Of a stretch of DNA of 64,000 nt, positions 17,260 through 27,044 are shown piece by piece. Position 1 is the first letter of the stretch, and the number at the start of each line of letters is the position of its first letter. The stretch is taken from the NCBI RefSeq assembly GCF_000721175.1, contig NZ_JOEZ01000013.1:62001-126000 (forward strand). The letters are read 5' to 3'. Under the pieces are notes generated by a model. That model was not told where the DNA came from and made no database searches. It worked only from the letters and a program-made list of their open reading frames with translations. The position numbers were made by a program, and so were the translations under genes. Source of the stretch: Streptomyces anulatus (GTDB lineage: Bacteria; Actinomycetota; Actinomycetes; Streptomycetales; Streptomycetaceae).

Positions 17260-18041
17260 GTGACCGACATCGCATCGCGCATCGACACGTCCCGGCCGCA
17301 CACCGCCCGGATATGGAACTACTGGACCGGCGGCAAGGACAACTACCCGGTCGATCGGGAGGCCGGGGACCGGATCCGGGACATGCACCCCGGGATCGGT
17401 GAATACGCCAAGGCGGACCGCTTGTTCCTGGGACGGGCGGTGCGGCACCTGGCCGAACAGGAGGGCATCACACAGTTCCTGGACATCGGAACGGGGCTGC
17501 CCAGCGCGGACAACACCCACGAGGTCGCCCAGCGGGTGGCCCCCGACGCCCGTGTCGTGTACGTGGACAACGCCCGCTCGTGCTGGTGCACGCCCAGGCA
17601 CTGCTGGTCGGGACGCCCGAGGGCCGCACCGACTACCTGGACGCCGACCTGCGGGATGTCGACGGCATCCTGGCCGCGGCGGCGAAGACGCTCGACTTCT
17701 CCCAGCCGGTGGCGCTGATGCTGCTCGGGGTCGTCATCTTCATCGAGGACGACGAGGAGTCGTACGCGATCGTCCGCCGGCTCATGGACGCGCTCGCCCC
17801 CGGCAGCCACCTCGTCCTGTCCCACACCGTCACCCACCCCGACATGCCGGACGTGGACGAGGCGGTGGAGTTCTGGAACGAGCACGGCACCCCGAAGCTC
17901 ACGCAGCGGACCCCGGCCGCCGTCGCGCGCTACTTCGAGGGCCTGGAGCTGCTGGAGCCCGGGGTGGTGTCGTGCTCCGCATGGCGGGCCGGGACGCCGG
18001 CGCCGGACGTCGCGATGTACGCCGGCGTCGGCCGCAAGTGA
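17260..18041 (+). pseudogene. Frameshifted SAM methyltransferase (Methyltransf_19 family)
   Basis: The first frame encodes MTDIASRIDTSRPHTARIWN, then YWTGGKDNYPVDREAGDR and the SAM-binding FLDIGTGLPSADNTHEVAQ and VVYVDN. At about 17570 the frame is lost, and the family sequence resumes in another frame with LVLVHAQALLVGTPEGRT, then DYLDADLRDVDGIL and VIFIEDDEESYAIV to the stop at 18041. Two bases appear to be missing where the family has Asn-Asp-Pro-Leu. Putative GTG start 17260 lies 6 nt after TATGTT, a leaderless arrangement. The residues outside the lesion look well preserved, so the break is recent or a sequencing error. Confidence 0.78.
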
Positions 18042-18674
18042 GGACAGGGCCGGGTGGCCCGCCCTTCACCCGGCGGCCGGCGGCACGTCGTCGGCGTACC
18101 GCTCCCACCACCGCGTCGACCACGAGGAACCCGGCCAGCGGCACCCCAGGACCGGCAGCGCCCAGCCCAGGGCGGCCACGGCCGGGACGCACGGGGCGTG
18201 GCGGCAGCGGCAGCCGCCGTCACGCCCCGTGCTCCGGGGCCCTGTCGACCGGCGCCGGCCGGTCGCCCCGGGTGGGCCGGCGGAGCAGGCCCCTGGCCGC
18301 TCGCCTCGGGAGGCCGCCCGGTGCACGCATGGGCACAGGGCAGCCAGATGGCCGGCCGCCTCTGCGGGCTCGGCGGCAGGCTCGGTGCCGCGTTCTCTTC
18401 CCAGGGGGCAGCAGTCGGCCGGGTGGCCGAAACAATCCCGTGTCCTGATTCGGGAGCCGGCCCGGACCCGGTGTGGTGTCGCCCACAGCGCGCCTCATCC
18501 GCACCGTCCGCCCCGGCGACGGTTTCCGTGCCGTTGCGGGGGGAGCGGGGCGCCCACGGACGCTCGGGCCGCGTCCGGCCGTGACCGGGATCTCGTTCTG
18601 TACGGCACGGGGCCCTGGCACTCTGGTCGGGTCACGGGGGACCCCAGCCGCAGCCGTACGAAGAGCGAGACGCC
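18042..18674. other. 633-bp gap without a supportable gene
   Basis: High-GC sequence between the broken methyltransferase and a small membrane protein gene. On the minus strand around 18066-18175, two frames give fragments (GWALPVLG, then VPLAGFLVVDAVVGAVRRR) reminiscent of the C-terminal helix of PepSY-type membrane proteins, which may be a decayed gene end. Nothing else with gene-like structure was seen. Confidence 0.35.
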
Positions 18675-18827
18675 ATGACCGCGACCACCGCCGCAGGAAA
18701 CGCCCACCACGCCCGCCGCGCGCGCACGGGCGGCCCCGAGGACGGCTCGAAGCTGATGGAGCACATCGCGGGCTGGGCGTTCGTGGTGGTGTTCGCGATG
18801 CTCGTCACCCAGCTCGGCCTGCTGTGA
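18675..18827 (+). CDS. 50-residue single-pass membrane protein
   Basis: MTATTAAGNAHHARRARTGG leads into a short polar segment and one C-terminal membrane helix, HIAGWAFVVVFAMLVTQLGL. The ATG at 18675 follows GAGCGAGA. The coding pattern has strong third-position GC and there is a clean stop. I do not recognise a characterised family; small proteins of this type are found next to chitinase genes in Streptomyces as I recall. It is convergent with the chitinase at 18939-20219. Confidence 0.65.
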   Translation: MTATTAAGNAHHARRARTGGPEDGSKLMEHIAGWAFVVVFAMLVTQLGLL

Positions 18828-18888
18828 CGGCCTGACGTGATCTCCAGGGGCAGGGCGTGAAAGGCGGGGCGCGGGCACGCGAAAGGAC

Positions 18889-18909
18889 GGGGCGCCCGCC
18901 CGGCACCCC
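18889..18909 (-). terminator. Terminator of the second chitinase gene
   Basis: On the minus strand GGGGTGCC (18909-18902) pairs with GGCGCCCC (18896-18889), one G-T pair, followed by GTCCTTTCG. It is 30 bp after the chitinase stop. Confidence 0.55.
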
Positions 18910-18938
18910 GCCCGTTCCGTCCGTCTGCCCCGTGAGAG

Positions 18939-20219
<1,281 letters not shown>

Positions 20220-20327
20220 CGTGGCTCCTCGTGGGGGAGGGCTGGTGCGTGGGGGGTGTGGGCCGAACGCCGGGCAGCCGCGCCCGATTTGACATGAACG
20301 CGGTAGGGCATTCAGTGGAACCGTAGA

Positions 20328-20361
20328 AGGACTAGACCAGTTGGGTCAATGGTTCGGACCA
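20328..20361 (-). promoter_or_regulatory. Chitinase-type 12-bp direct repeats
   Basis: Two related 12-mers read on the plus strand, AGGACTAGACCA (20328-20339) and TGGTTCGGACCA (20350-20361), start 22 bp apart about 110 bp upstream of the chitinase start. The first is identical to the copy at 1813-1824, and the spacing equals that of the first chitinase. They match the chitinase direct-repeat/DasR site type, so the two enzymes are probably co-regulated. Confidence 0.75.
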
Positions 20362-20603
20362 ATTCGGCGGTCGTCCGCCGGCCCTCCAGGCCGTCCGACC
20401 TGCCCGTTGCCCCGTGACGGGAGGCATCCGATCGGGCATACTCAACCCGCCACGGCCGATGACCGCGCTACCCGTGACCCGGGAGGGCAGGATCGGCGGG
20501 GCAGTCTGTTTTTCCCGGGGCACTCCGGGAGATCACCCGGCGGCGCCTCTCCGACCCCGAGCGCGCGACCGCCGCAAAGCCCGACAGGGAGGAGAGCGCC
20601 GTC

Positions 20604-21776
20604 ATGTCCGACCGTGCCCCGCAGCCGGTGGAACGCCGTCTGCCCACCGAGGAGTCCCGGCAGCTCGTCGCGCTCGTCCGCGACATCGTGTCGAAGGAGA
20701 TCGCTCCCCGGGCGGCCGAGGAGGAGGAAACGGGCGTCTTTCCGCGCGAGGTCTTCACCCTCCTGTCCGAGGCCGGACTCCTGGGACTCCCGTACGACTC
20801 CGCCCACGGCGGCGGTGACCAGCCCTACGAGGTCTACCTCCAGGTCCTGGAAGAACTGGCCGCCGCCCGGCTCACCGTCGGACTCGGCGTCAGCGTCCAC
20901 TCCCTCGCCTGCCACGCCCTCGCCGGCTACGGCACCGACGATCAGCGCGCCGCGCACCTCCCGGACATGCTCACCGGCGGCCTGCTGGGCGCCTACTGCC
21001 TCTCGGAGCCCGCCTCCGGCTCCGACGCCGCCTCGCTGCGGACCAAGGCCGTACGGGACGGGGACGAGTGGGTCATCACCGGGACCAAGGCGTGGATCAC
21101 TCACGGCGGCGTCGCCGACTTCTACACCGTGCTCGCCCGTACCGGCGTCGAGGGCCCCCGCGGTATCACGGCCTTCCTCGTCCCCGGCGACGCCGAAGGG
21201 CTGAACGCCGCCCTCCCCGAGAAGAAGATGGGGATGAAGGGCTCGCCCACGGCGCAGCTCCACTTCGACGGCGTACGGGTCGGCGACGACCGGCGCATCG
21301 GCGAGGAGGGCCAGGGCTTCGCCATCGCCCTGTCCGCACTCGACTCCGGGCGCCTCGGCATCGCCGCCTGTGCCATCGGGGTCGCACAGGCGGCCCTGGA
21401 CGAAGCCGTCCGGTACGCCACCGACCGGCGCCAGTTCGGCCGCCCCATCGCGGACTTCCAGGGACTGCGGTTCATGCTCGCCGACATGGCCACCCAGATC
21501 GAGGCCGGCCGGGCGCTGTATCTGGAGGCGGCGCGGCTGCGCGACGCGGGGGAGCCCTTCTCCCGGCAGGCCGCCATGGCGAAGCTGTTCTGTACGGACG
21601 CGGCCATGCGGGTGACCACCGACGCGGTCCAGGTGCTCGGCGGATACGGCTACACGCTCGACTTCCCGGTCGAACGGCTGATGCGCGAGGCGAAGGTGCT
21701 CCAGATCGTGGAAGGCACCAATCAGATTCAGCGCATGGTCATCGCGCGCCATCTCGCGGGTCCCGAGACGCGCTGA
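20604..21776 (+). CDS. Acyl-CoA dehydrogenase
   Basis: 390-residue FAD enzyme of the ACAD family that introduces the alpha-beta double bond in acyl-CoA. Motifs in order are the helical N-domain, AYCLSEPASGSDAASLRTKA and WVITGTKAWITHGGVADFY (flavin/substrate beta domain), then RRQFGRPIADFQGL and VLGGYGYTLDFPVERLMREA near the C-terminus. The segment after QIVEGTNQIQRMVI contains the usual Glu-Gly-Thr of the catalytic-base region. ATG at 20604 follows GGGAGGAG. Chain-length preference is not readable. The last 49 bp overlap a candidate reverse gene. Confidence 0.93.
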   Translation: MSDRAPQPVERRLPTEESRQLVALVRDIVSKEIAPRAAEEEETGVFPREVFTLLSEAGLLGLPYDSAHGGGDQPYEVYLQVLEELAAARLTVGLGVSVHSLACHALAGYGTDDQRAAHLPDMLTGGLLGAYCLSEPASGSDAASLRTKAVRDGDEWVITGTKAWITHGGVADFYTVLARTGVEGPRGITAFLVPGDAEGLNAALPEKKMGMKGSPTAQLHFDGVRVGDDRRIGEEGQGFAIALSALDSGRLGIAACAIGVAQAALDEAVRYATDRRQFGRPIADFQGLRFMLADMATQIEAGRALYLEAARLRDAGEPFSRQAAMAKLFCTDAAMRVTTDAVQVLGGYGYTLDFPVERLMREAKVLQIVEGTNQIQRMVIARHLAGPETR

Positions 21777-22159
21777 ACCGCAGCGAACGCCTCGGACCAG
21801 GAGGGCAGCGCCGCGGCCTGGTTCCACTCCGCGTCGCGGCGGTCCGGCAGCGTGCGGCCGGCGCTCTCCCGCTGTCCGAGCAGCGCGCTGTAGATCGGCG
21901 GGCCCACGGGGGAGCCCATGGGCGACGCCCCCGCGGAACGGGGCAGTGGCTGTAGGGGCGCACCCGGCTGCGGAACCGATTCTTCGGGGGCGGGTGCGGC
22001 GAGCCGGCGGCGACCCGAACCGACTGGTGCGTGCAGCGGGTCATACAGGGCCAACGCGGCAGGACCGGCCGGGGGCACTGGCACACCGATTCGAGCGCTC
22101 GTTCGGTGGGGGCCGGTACCCCGCGTCGGCGCGGGGGGTGGCGAAACCACGGGCACCAC
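21728..22159 (-). CDS. Hypothetical protein, possible overlap with fad gene end
   Basis: 143-residue reading frame on the minus strand with GTG at 22159. The first 80 residues are Pro/Ala-rich. The C-terminal part, PPIYSALLGQRESAGRTLPD then RRDAEWNQAAALPSW, resembles a short motif found at the ends of small Streptomyces hypothetical proteins. No domain or transport signal is visible. It lies 46 bp after the gene at 22206-22604, and its 3' end overlaps the acyl-CoA dehydrogenase gene by 49 bp antisense. No good ribosome site was seen, so this is a candidate only. Confidence 0.4.
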   Translation of the reverse strand: MVPVVSPPPAPTRGTGPHRTSARIGVPVPPAGPAALALYDPLHAPVGSGRRRLAAPAPEESVPQPGAPLQPLPRSAGASPMGSPVGPPIYSALLGQRESAGRTLPDRRDAEWNQAAALPSWSEAFAAVQRVSGPARWRAMTMR

Positions 22160-22205
22160 GACGGCCGGGCCGCCGTGGTGCCGGGCGGGGCGTACGGCGT
22201 ACGGG

Positions 22206-22604
22206 TCAGGCGGCCTCGCGCCGCATCCGCGGCACGCGCACCGGACGGGAGCCGGGCCCTGAGGCGTGCGAGAACGGCTGCATCCGCCAGTCGAGGCCCT
22301 GGGGGAGCGTCAGCAGCAGCCCGGCCTCCTGCTCCTGGAGCTCCAGCGTCTCGTCCGCGGGCCGGGCGTCGCTCACGCCGCGGCCGGTTCCGGCGCAGAC
22401 GGTGAGGACGAAGGGGTTCCACGGCGTGGGGCACCGGGCGTGCTCCGGCAGGACGTCCTCGTCGGCCAGCAGCGCGATGGGCTGGGCGCAGTCCGGGCAG
22501 ATCACCCGGACCATCTCGAACATGTCGTACGCGTCGGCGGTACCGTCGTCGTCCGGATCGACAGGCTCCGGTTCGGTACGTCCGGTGAGCTTCAGGCTCT
22601 GCAT
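22206..22604 (-). CDS. Hypothetical protein with a CxxC knuckle
   Basis: 132-residue soluble protein, MQSLKLTGRTEPEPVDPDDD onward, with an acidic N-terminus and VRVICPDCAQPIALLADEDV, a single Cys-Pro-Asp-Cys knuckle that could bind a metal with another ligand. ATG at 22604 follows GGGGGGAA. It is divergent from the AsnC-type regulator at 22807 with a 200-bp gap between them. I cannot name a family or function. Confidence 0.65.
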   Translation of the reverse strand: MQSLKLTGRTEPEPVDPDDDGTADAYDMFEMVRVICPDCAQPIALLADEDVLPEHARCPTPWNPFVLTVCAGTGRGVSDARPADETLELQEQEAGLLLTLPQGLDWRMQPFSHASGPGSRPVRVPRMRREAA

Positions 22605-22806
22605 GGGAATTCCCCCCTCGGGTGGGCCGGCAAGGCGCCACGGCCTCGACCACAGCAAGCACTTCCCGTCGCGCACGGCCGATAACCACGAGGCGGCCCG
22701 CTACCGCCCCACAAGCCTGTGGCATTCGTCACATGCCGCCCGCAGGTGCCGTTCCGTGACCCGCGCGACTGTGCCGAGGGACGCCCTGGGCCATAGGTTG
22801 ATCCGC

Positions 22807-23247
22807 ATGGAGGAGTTGGACCGTCAGATCGTTGAGTTGCTCGTCAAGGACGGGCGGATGAGCTACACCGACCTGGGCAAGTCCACGGGCCTGTCCACCT
22901 CGGCGGTTCATCAGCGCGTCCGCCGACTGGAGCAGCGCGGGGTGATCCGCGGCTATGCCGCGGTCGTCGACCCCGAGGCCGTCGGGCTGCCCCTCACCGC
23001 GTTCATCTCGGTGAAGCCGTTCGACCCGAGCGCACCCGACGACATCGCCGAGCGGCTCGCCGGGGTACCCGAACTGGAGGCCTGCCACAGCGTCGCCGGG
23101 GACGAGAACTACATCCTCAAGGTGCGCGTGGCGACCCCGCTGGAGCTGGAGCACCTGCTCACCCGGATCCGTACCCTCGCCGGCGTGTCCACCCGGACCA
23201 CCGTCGTCCTGTCCACCCCGTACGAGGCCCGGCCCCCGCGTATCTGA
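22807..23247 (+). CDS. Lrp/AsnC-family transcriptional regulator
   Basis: 146 residues. The N-terminal winged helix (MEELDRQIVELLVKDGRMSY, then TDLGKSTGLSTSAVHQRVRR) is followed by the RAM ligand-binding and oligomerisation domain (VPELEACHSVAGDENYILKV). Such regulators sense amino acids or related metabolites as octamers. The ATG lies 7 nt after TAGGTT (22794-22799), so the mRNA is probably leaderless. Its target may be the divergent gene or the amidohydrolase 81 bp downstream (inference from position). Confidence 0.9.
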   Translation: MEELDRQIVELLVKDGRMSYTDLGKSTGLSTSAVHQRVRRLEQRGVIRGYAAVVDPEAVGLPLTAFISVKPFDPSAPDDIAERLAGVPELEACHSVAGDENYILKVRVATPLELEHLLTRIRTLAGVSTRTTVVLSTPYEARPPRI

Positions 23248-23328
23248 GCGGCGGGCCCGGGGGATGTCCCGCCCGCTGCGGAGGGGGCCGGGGACCGGGC
23301 GGCGGCCGGCAGGCGCGAGACTGGTCCC

Positions 23329-24975
23329 ATGAGCCAGAGCACCGCCCCCCAGAGCGCCCCCGAACACCGCACCGTGCTGTTGCGCGGCGGCGACGTCCAC
23401 AGCCCGGCCGACCCGTTCGCCACCGCGATGGTCGTCGAACGCGGGCACGTCGCCTGGGTGGGGTCCGAGGGGGCCGCCGACGCCTTCGCGAGCGGCGTGG
23501 ACGAGGTGGTCGACCTCGAAGGCGCCCTGGTCACCCCGGCGTTCACCGACGCCCATGTGCACACCACCGCCACCGGCCTGGCCCTGACGGGGCTCGACCT
23601 CTCCGGCGCCCGTACGCTCGCCGAAGCCCTCGACCTCGTCCGTGCGTTCGGACGCGGCCGCGCCGCCGGGGACGTCCTGCTCGGACACGGCTGGGACGCC
23701 GCCCGCTGGCCCGAGCGGCGCCATCCCTCGCGCGCCGAGCTCGACGAGGCGGCCGGCGGCCGGGCCCTGTATCTGCCGCGGATCGACGTGCACTCCGCGG
23801 TCGTCACGACGGCCCTGCTGGACCTCGTCCCCGGCGTCACCGGGATGACCGGGTACCACCCCGACGCGCCGCTGACCGGCGACGCCCACCACGCGGTACG
23901 GGCCGCCGCCCACGGCGCGCTGTCGTCCGCCCAGCGGGCCGCAGCCCAGCGCGCCGCCCTCGACCACGCCGCCTCCCTCGGCATCGGCAGCGTGCACGAG
24001 TGCGGCGGGCCCGAGATCTCCGACGAGGAGGACTTCACCGGCCTCCTCACCCTCGCCGCCGAGCGGCCCGGGCCGCGCGTCTTCGGCCTCTGGGCCGAGG
24101 AGATCGCGGACGAGAAGGACGCCCGGCGCGTCCGTGAACTCGGCGCGATCGGCGCCGCCGGCGACCTGTTCGTCGACGGCTCCCTCGGCTCGCACACCGC
24201 CTGCCTGCACCAGCCCTACGCGGACGCCCCGCACACCGGCACCGCCCACCTGGACGCCGCCCGGATCGCCGCCCATGTCACCGCCTGCACCGAGGCGGGC
24301 CTCCAGGCGGGCTTCCACGCCATCGGTGACGCCGCGGTCACCGCCGTGGTGGACGGGATCAGGGCCGCCGCCGGGACGCTCGGCCTCGACCGGATCCGGG
24401 CCGCCCGCCACCGCGTCGAACACGCCGAGATGCTCACCCCCGAGACCATCGCCGCCTTCGCCGAACTGGGCCTCACCGCCTCCGTCCAGCCCGCCTTCGA
24501 CGCCGCCTGGGGCGGGCCGGAGGGCATGTACACCGAGCGCCTCGGCGCTGAGCGGGCCGCCGGCCTCAACCCGTACGCTGCGCTGCTGCGCGCCGGAGTG
24601 CCCCTCGCCTTCGGCTCCGACAGCCCGGTCACCCCGCTCGACCCCTGGGGCGCCGTGCGGGCCGCCGCCCACCACCGCACCCCGGAGCACCGCATCTCTG
24701 TCCGCGCCGGGTTCACCGCCCACACCCGGGGCGGCTGGCGGGCCGTCGGCCGCGACGACGCGGGCCTCCTGGTGCCCGGCGCCCCGGCCGACTACGCCGT
24801 CTGGCGCACCGCCGAACTCCTGGTCCAGGCCCCCGACGACCGGGTGGCCCGATGGTCCACCGACCCCCGGTCCGGGACGCCGGGCCTGCCGGATCTGACG
24901 CCCGGGGCCGACCTTCCCGTCTGCCTGCGGACCGTGGTCTTCGGACAAACTGTCTACGTGCGACCGAAGGAGTGA
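23329..24975 (+). CDS. YtcJ-like amidohydrolase
   Basis: 548-residue metal-dependent hydrolase of the amidohydrolase-3 type. Visible features are the N-terminal small beta domain (TVLLRGGDVHSPADPFATAM), the metal-site strand FTDAHVHTTATG, a later GFHAIGDAAVTAVVDGI with a metal-binding His, HRVEHAEMLT and the last metal Asp in FGSDSPVTPLDPWGAV. YtcJ relatives hydrolyse N-acyl amides or formamides; the substrate here is unknown. ATG at 23329 has no strong ribosome site. It follows the AsnC regulator in the same direction. Confidence 0.85.
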   Translation: MSQSTAPQSAPEHRTVLLRGGDVHSPADPFATAMVVERGHVAWVGSEGAADAFASGVDEVVDLEGALVTPAFTDAHVHTTATGLALTGLDLSGARTLAEALDLVRAFGRGRAAGDVLLGHGWDAARWPERRHPSRAELDEAAGGRALYLPRIDVHSAVVTTALLDLVPGVTGMTGYHPDAPLTGDAHHAVRAAAHGALSSAQRAAAQRAALDHAASLGIGSVHECGGPEISDEEDFTGLLTLAAERPGPRVFGLWAEEIADEKDARRVRELGAIGAAGDLFVDGSLGSHTACLHQPYADAPHTGTAHLDAARIAAHVTACTEAGLQAGFHAIGDAAVTAVVDGIRAAAGTLGLDRIRAARHRVEHAEMLTPETIAAFAELGLTASVQPAFDAAWGGPEGMYTERLGAERAAGLNPYAALLRAGVPLAFGSDSPVTPLDPWGAVRAAAHHRTPEHRISVRAGFTAHTRGGWRAVGRDDAGLLVPGAPADYAVWRTAELLVQAPDDRVARWSTDPRSGTPGLPDLTPGADLPVCLRTVVFGQTVYVRPKE

Positions 24976-25084
24976 CGTCGGGACATTTCGTACCGCCGAT
25001 CGATGGCCCGACGGCTGGTCCGCGACCTGGGTCCCCTCGGCACTGACCAGGCGATTTCGGAAGAAGTCGCAGGTCGCACGGCTG

Positions 25085-25115
25085 TTGACAGAACGCGCCC
25101 ACGGGCCGGTAGGTT
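25085..25115 (+). promoter_or_regulatory. Candidate promoter inside the 483-bp gap before ppm1
   Basis: TTGACA at 25085-25090 and TAGGTT at 25110-25115 are separated by 19 bp, slightly long for a vegetative promoter. A transcript from here would have a leader of about 340 nt before the mannosyltransferase. A second -10-like TATGGT lies at 25421-25426, close to the gene. The rest of 24976-25458 shows no gene. Confidence 0.4.
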
Positions 25116-25458
25116 CGGCCGGGTCCACCACAGGACGTCCGACCGGTCAAACCTCCACGCAGTCGTCGAACGCCGCTGGGTCATGAGGTGGTGTGCCGCA
25201 CCGGCCACCACCGCTGACAGCCAGGTTCAGCGCCCGCGCCTCGGGGGCGAGGGAAGGTTGCGGCCGGCCGGAGGGTGGGACCCGGGTGGGGCCCGGACGT
25301 TCAGTAGACAACGGCTTTCGGTCGACCCGCAGCCAGCGGGTCCCAGGTCGGCCCGAAGGGCGCCGGGCCCCGATCCGCAGTTCCGCCGTGGGGGCGCGTT
25401 CTGTCGGCCGGTGTGCTGGATATGGTGTCCCCCTGTGTACGGACTCTAAGGGGCAGTA

Positions 25459-26226
25459 GTGAACGACGGCGGTCAGAGGCGGTTCGGCCCGCTCGGCAAG
25501 GTCCTGGTGATCATTCCGACCTACAACGAGGTCGAGAACATCGGGCCGATCGTCGACCGGGTGCGCACCGCCGTCCCGGATGCCGACATCCTGGTGGCCG
25601 ACGACAACAGCCCCGACGGCACCGGCAAGGCGGCCGACGAGATCGCAGCGGCCGACGACCGGGTGCACGTCCTGCACCGTAAGGGCAAGGAAGGTCTCGG
25701 CGCCGCCTACCTCGCGGGCTTCGCCTGGGGCTCCGAGCACGGCTACGGCGTGCTCGTCGAGATGGACGCCGACGGCTCCCACCAGCCCGAGGAGCTTCCC
25801 CGGCTGCTCACCGCGCTCAAGGGTGCCGACCTGGTCCTCGGATCACGCTGGGTGCCGGGCGGCCGGGTGGTCAACTGGCCCAAGAGCCGTGAGGTGATCT
25901 CGCGCGGCGGCAGCCTCTACTCCCGGCTCGCCCTCGGGCTCTCCGTCCGGGACGTCACCGGCGGCTACCGCGCCTTCCGCACCCAGACGCTGGGCGGCCT
26001 CGGACTGGGGGAGGTCGCCTCACAGGGCTACTGCTTCCAGGTGGATCTCGCCCGCCGCGCGGTCGAGGCGGGCTATCACGTGGTCGAGGTCCCCATCACC
26101 TTCGTCGACCGGGAGATCGGCGACTCGAAGATGAGCCGGGACATCCTCGTCGAGGCGCTGTGGCGGGTCACCGGCTGGGGCATCACCTCCCGCGCGAACA
26201 AGGTCCTGGGCCGCAAGACCCTCTGA
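25459..26226 (+). CDS. ppm1: Polyprenol-phosphate mannose synthase
   Basis: 255-residue GT2 glycosyltransferase that transfers mannose from GDP-mannose to polyprenyl phosphate on the inner membrane face, giving the donor for protein O-mannosylation. Motifs: VIIPTYNEVENIG, VADDNSPDGTG, the metal-binding LVEMDADGSHQPEELP, VLGSRWVPGG and DVTGGYRAFR. There is no C-terminal membrane extension, so it is the single-domain type. GTG at 25459 follows AGGGGCAG. In S. coelicolor this enzyme is required for glycoprotein formation and phage phiC31 sensitivity (family knowledge). Confidence 0.92.
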   Translation: MNDGGQRRFGPLGKVLVIIPTYNEVENIGPIVDRVRTAVPDADILVADDNSPDGTGKAADEIAAADDRVHVLHRKGKEGLGAAYLAGFAWGSEHGYGVLVEMDADGSHQPEELPRLLTALKGADLVLGSRWVPGGRVVNWPKSREVISRGGSLYSRLALGLSVRDVTGGYRAFRTQTLGGLGLGEVASQGYCFQVDLARRAVEAGYHVVEVPITFVDREIGDSKMSRDILVEALWRVTGWGITSRANKVLGRKTL

Positions 26227-26321
26227 CGGCCCCGCCCCGGCCGCTGCGATCGGGGCTGACCGGACCGCTTCATGATCACCCCCTTACGCCGCTTGCACGC
26301 CGGTACGGGCACACTGGGGAC

Positions 26322-26930
26322 ATGACGACCGGCACTCCGCCCCCGACCCGTCCCCGGCGCTCGCGCGCCCGTAGATTCCTGCCGCTTGCCCTGGCCGCCT
26401 GGCTGGTCCTGGAGATCTGGCTCCTGACCCTGGTCGCCTCGGCCGCGGGCGGCCTCGCCGTCCTGCTGATCCTGGTGGCCGGAGCCGCGCTCGGCGCCGT
26501 GGTCATCAAGAGCGCCGGCCGGCGCGCCTTCAAGAACCTGACCGAGACCCTCCAGCAGATGCCTGGACAGCCCGGCGCTCCCGCCACCCCGCCGGGCGCC
26601 CCCGCGGGCGGCAAGGGCTCCCGGGGCAACGGGCTGCTGATGCTGGGCGGGCTGCTGCTCCTGATCCCCGGCCTGATCTCGGACGCGGCCGGGCTGATCC
26701 TGCTGGTGCCGCCGGTCCGCACCGTGATCAGCCGTTACGCGGAGCGCTCGCTGGAACGCCGGATGCGGGCCGCGTCACCGGGCAGCCTCTCGGACGCGTT
26801 CCAGCAGGCCAGGATGTACCGGCCGGACGGAAAGGTCGTCCCCGGCGAGGTCATCCGCGAGGGCGGCTCCCAGGCGCCCTCCGGGTCCGACGACGATCCC
26901 CGGGGCCCTCGCCCGCCCCTCACGTCCTGA
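26322..26930 (+). CDS. fxsA: FxsA-family membrane protein
   Basis: 202 residues. It has an Arg-rich N-terminus, two close membrane helices (about 20-65) and, after a Pro/Gly linker, a third hydrophobic block GLLMLGGLLLLIPGLISDAA, the FxsA signature. A polar tail carries MYRPDGKVVPGEVIREG. FxsA in E. coli modifies phage F exclusion; its normal role is unknown. ATG at 26322 follows TGGGGA. It follows ppm1 by 95 bp and ends at a strong terminator. Confidence 0.85.
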   Translation: MTTGTPPPTRPRRSRARRFLPLALAAWLVLEIWLLTLVASAAGGLAVLLILVAGAALGAVVIKSAGRRAFKNLTETLQQMPGQPGAPATPPGAPAGGKGSRGNGLLMLGGLLLLIPGLISDAAGLILLVPPVRTVISRYAERSLERRMRAASPGSLSDAFQQARMYRPDGKVVPGEVIREGGSQAPSGSDDDPRGPRPPLTS

Positions 26931-26947
26931 CCGGGGAGGGCATACGA

Positions 26948-26992
26948 GAGCCGCGGGCCGTGACACCTGTTCTGTGTCACGGCCCGCGGCTC
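26948..26992. terminator. Bidirectional terminator between fxsA and rbpA
   Basis: A perfect 19-bp stem (26948-26966 with 26974-26992, starting GAGCCGCGGGCC) closes a 7-nt loop CTGTTCT, followed by CTTGG on the plus strand. It is placed between convergent fxsA and rbpA, so it can serve both. Confidence 0.85.
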
Positions 26993-27044
26993 TTGGCACT
27001 GTGCTGTCGTGCGGTGCTCTGTGCTGCTGTGCGGTGGTACGCGG

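Noticed and set aside
18066..18175. PepSY-type membrane protein remnant on the minus strand
   Set aside because: Only about 25 residues in two frames look familiar; too little to annotate as a pseudogene.
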